Below are positions 5,872 through 5,994 of a stretch of 5,994 bases of DNA, one piece after another. Both the position numbers and the translations under genes were made by a program. The DNA comes from G963664225 sp964538065 (lineage in GTDB: Bacteria; Verrucomicrobiota; Verrucomicrobiia; Limisphaerales; UBA1319). The stretch's first letter is position 1, and every line of letters starts with the position of its first letter. The stretch lies in NCBI GenBank assembly GCA_964538065.1, contig CAZIDG010000173.1, forward strand, positions 1 to 5,994, written 5' to 3'. The notes below the pieces were generated by a model, which made no database searches, was not told the origin of the DNA, and saw only the letters and a program-made list of their open reading frames with translations.

Positions 5872-5994
5872 AATGGCCGTGCGACGACGCTTTTTCCTCC
5901 GTGCATTCCTTTGTCCAGATCGAGTTGAGCGGGTACAGGTGAAGCGATTTCACGGTGGCGGGGGCACCGTCGGCCTTGACCGAGAGGCCGTTTT
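5870..5994 (-). CDS. C-terminal end of a probable glycoside hydrolase (GH32-like), runs off right edge
   Basis: Forty codons plus a TAA (5870-5872) are visible; the gene begins outside the window. The reading frame gives NGLSVKADGAPATVKSLHLY followed by PLNSIWTKECTEEKASSHGH. The stretch V-K-S-L-x-L-Y-P-L-N-S-I-W is the pattern that closes the C-terminal beta-sandwich of GH32 fructan- or sucrose-cleaving enzymes (usually S-L-x-V-x-x-L-K-S-I-W). The other two minus-strand frames lack this coherence, and one stops early. The polar tail after SIW is not part of the fold. A related beta-sandwich protein is possible because no catalytic residues are in view. It is the upstream gene of the operon with the SDR gene. 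Confidence 0.55.
   Translation of the reverse strand, partial: NGLSVKADGAPATVKSLHLYPLNSIWTKECTEEKASSHGH

Noticed and set aside
5061..5873. 270-codon plus-strand frame opposite the SDR gene
   Set aside because: The minus-strand frame has the full Rossmann pattern and a perfect ribosome-binding site; the plus frame has neither.

Overview
The window appears to come from the chromosome of a bacterium with moderately high GC and mosaic composition. Spot counts give 41/60 GC in 2761-2820, 30/60 in 5581-5640 and only 23/60 in 1081-1140. Short tandem units of the form CGCAA-R-A lie between genes, and a secreted protein carries PsbP/Mog1-like segments. Together these are reminiscent of the Planctomycetes-Verrucomicrobia-Kiritimatiellota group, but no marker gene is present, so this is only a weak guess.

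Left part (1-547): the start of a DUF434-type gene runs off the left edge on the minus strand. It is followed by a short intergenic stretch with a 12-bp palindrome and three 9-bp tandem units, then a decayed C-terminal remnant of an IS3-family transposase with an internal stop and a lost residue. Region 548-2378 is an AT-rich insert with two genes on the plus strand. These are a 58-residue ORF and, one base after its stop codon (TGA-A-ATG), a 550-residue protein that matches no family I can name. That protein ends in a helical region with an R-x5-H motif (LRSKSAAHR), the signature of HEPN ribonucleases. The foreign composition, the adjacent transposase scar and the HEPN-like end make this pair the best candidate for an undescribed defence or toxin-type module.

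Middle (2432-4675): GC-rich resident genes. One encodes an exported 516-residue protein with two PsbP/Mog1-like segments and a conserved-looking helical tail. The other, convergent with it, encodes a HAD-superfamily phosphatase with all four HAD motifs. A GC-rich hairpin sits between the two stop codons.

Right part (4917-5994): a minus-strand operon. The end of a probable glycoside hydrolase (GH32-like C-terminus) enters from the right edge. Its TAA stop is fused to a perfect 10-base Shine-Dalgarno sequence for an atypical SDR (NAD(P)-dependent epimerase/dehydratase-like) protein, whose usual catalytic Tyr and Lys appear to be replaced by His and Arg. The tight arrangement suggests shared carbohydrate metabolism, but the substrate cannot be read from the sequence. 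The 241 bases between the SDR and HAD genes (4676-4916) hold no gene I can support.
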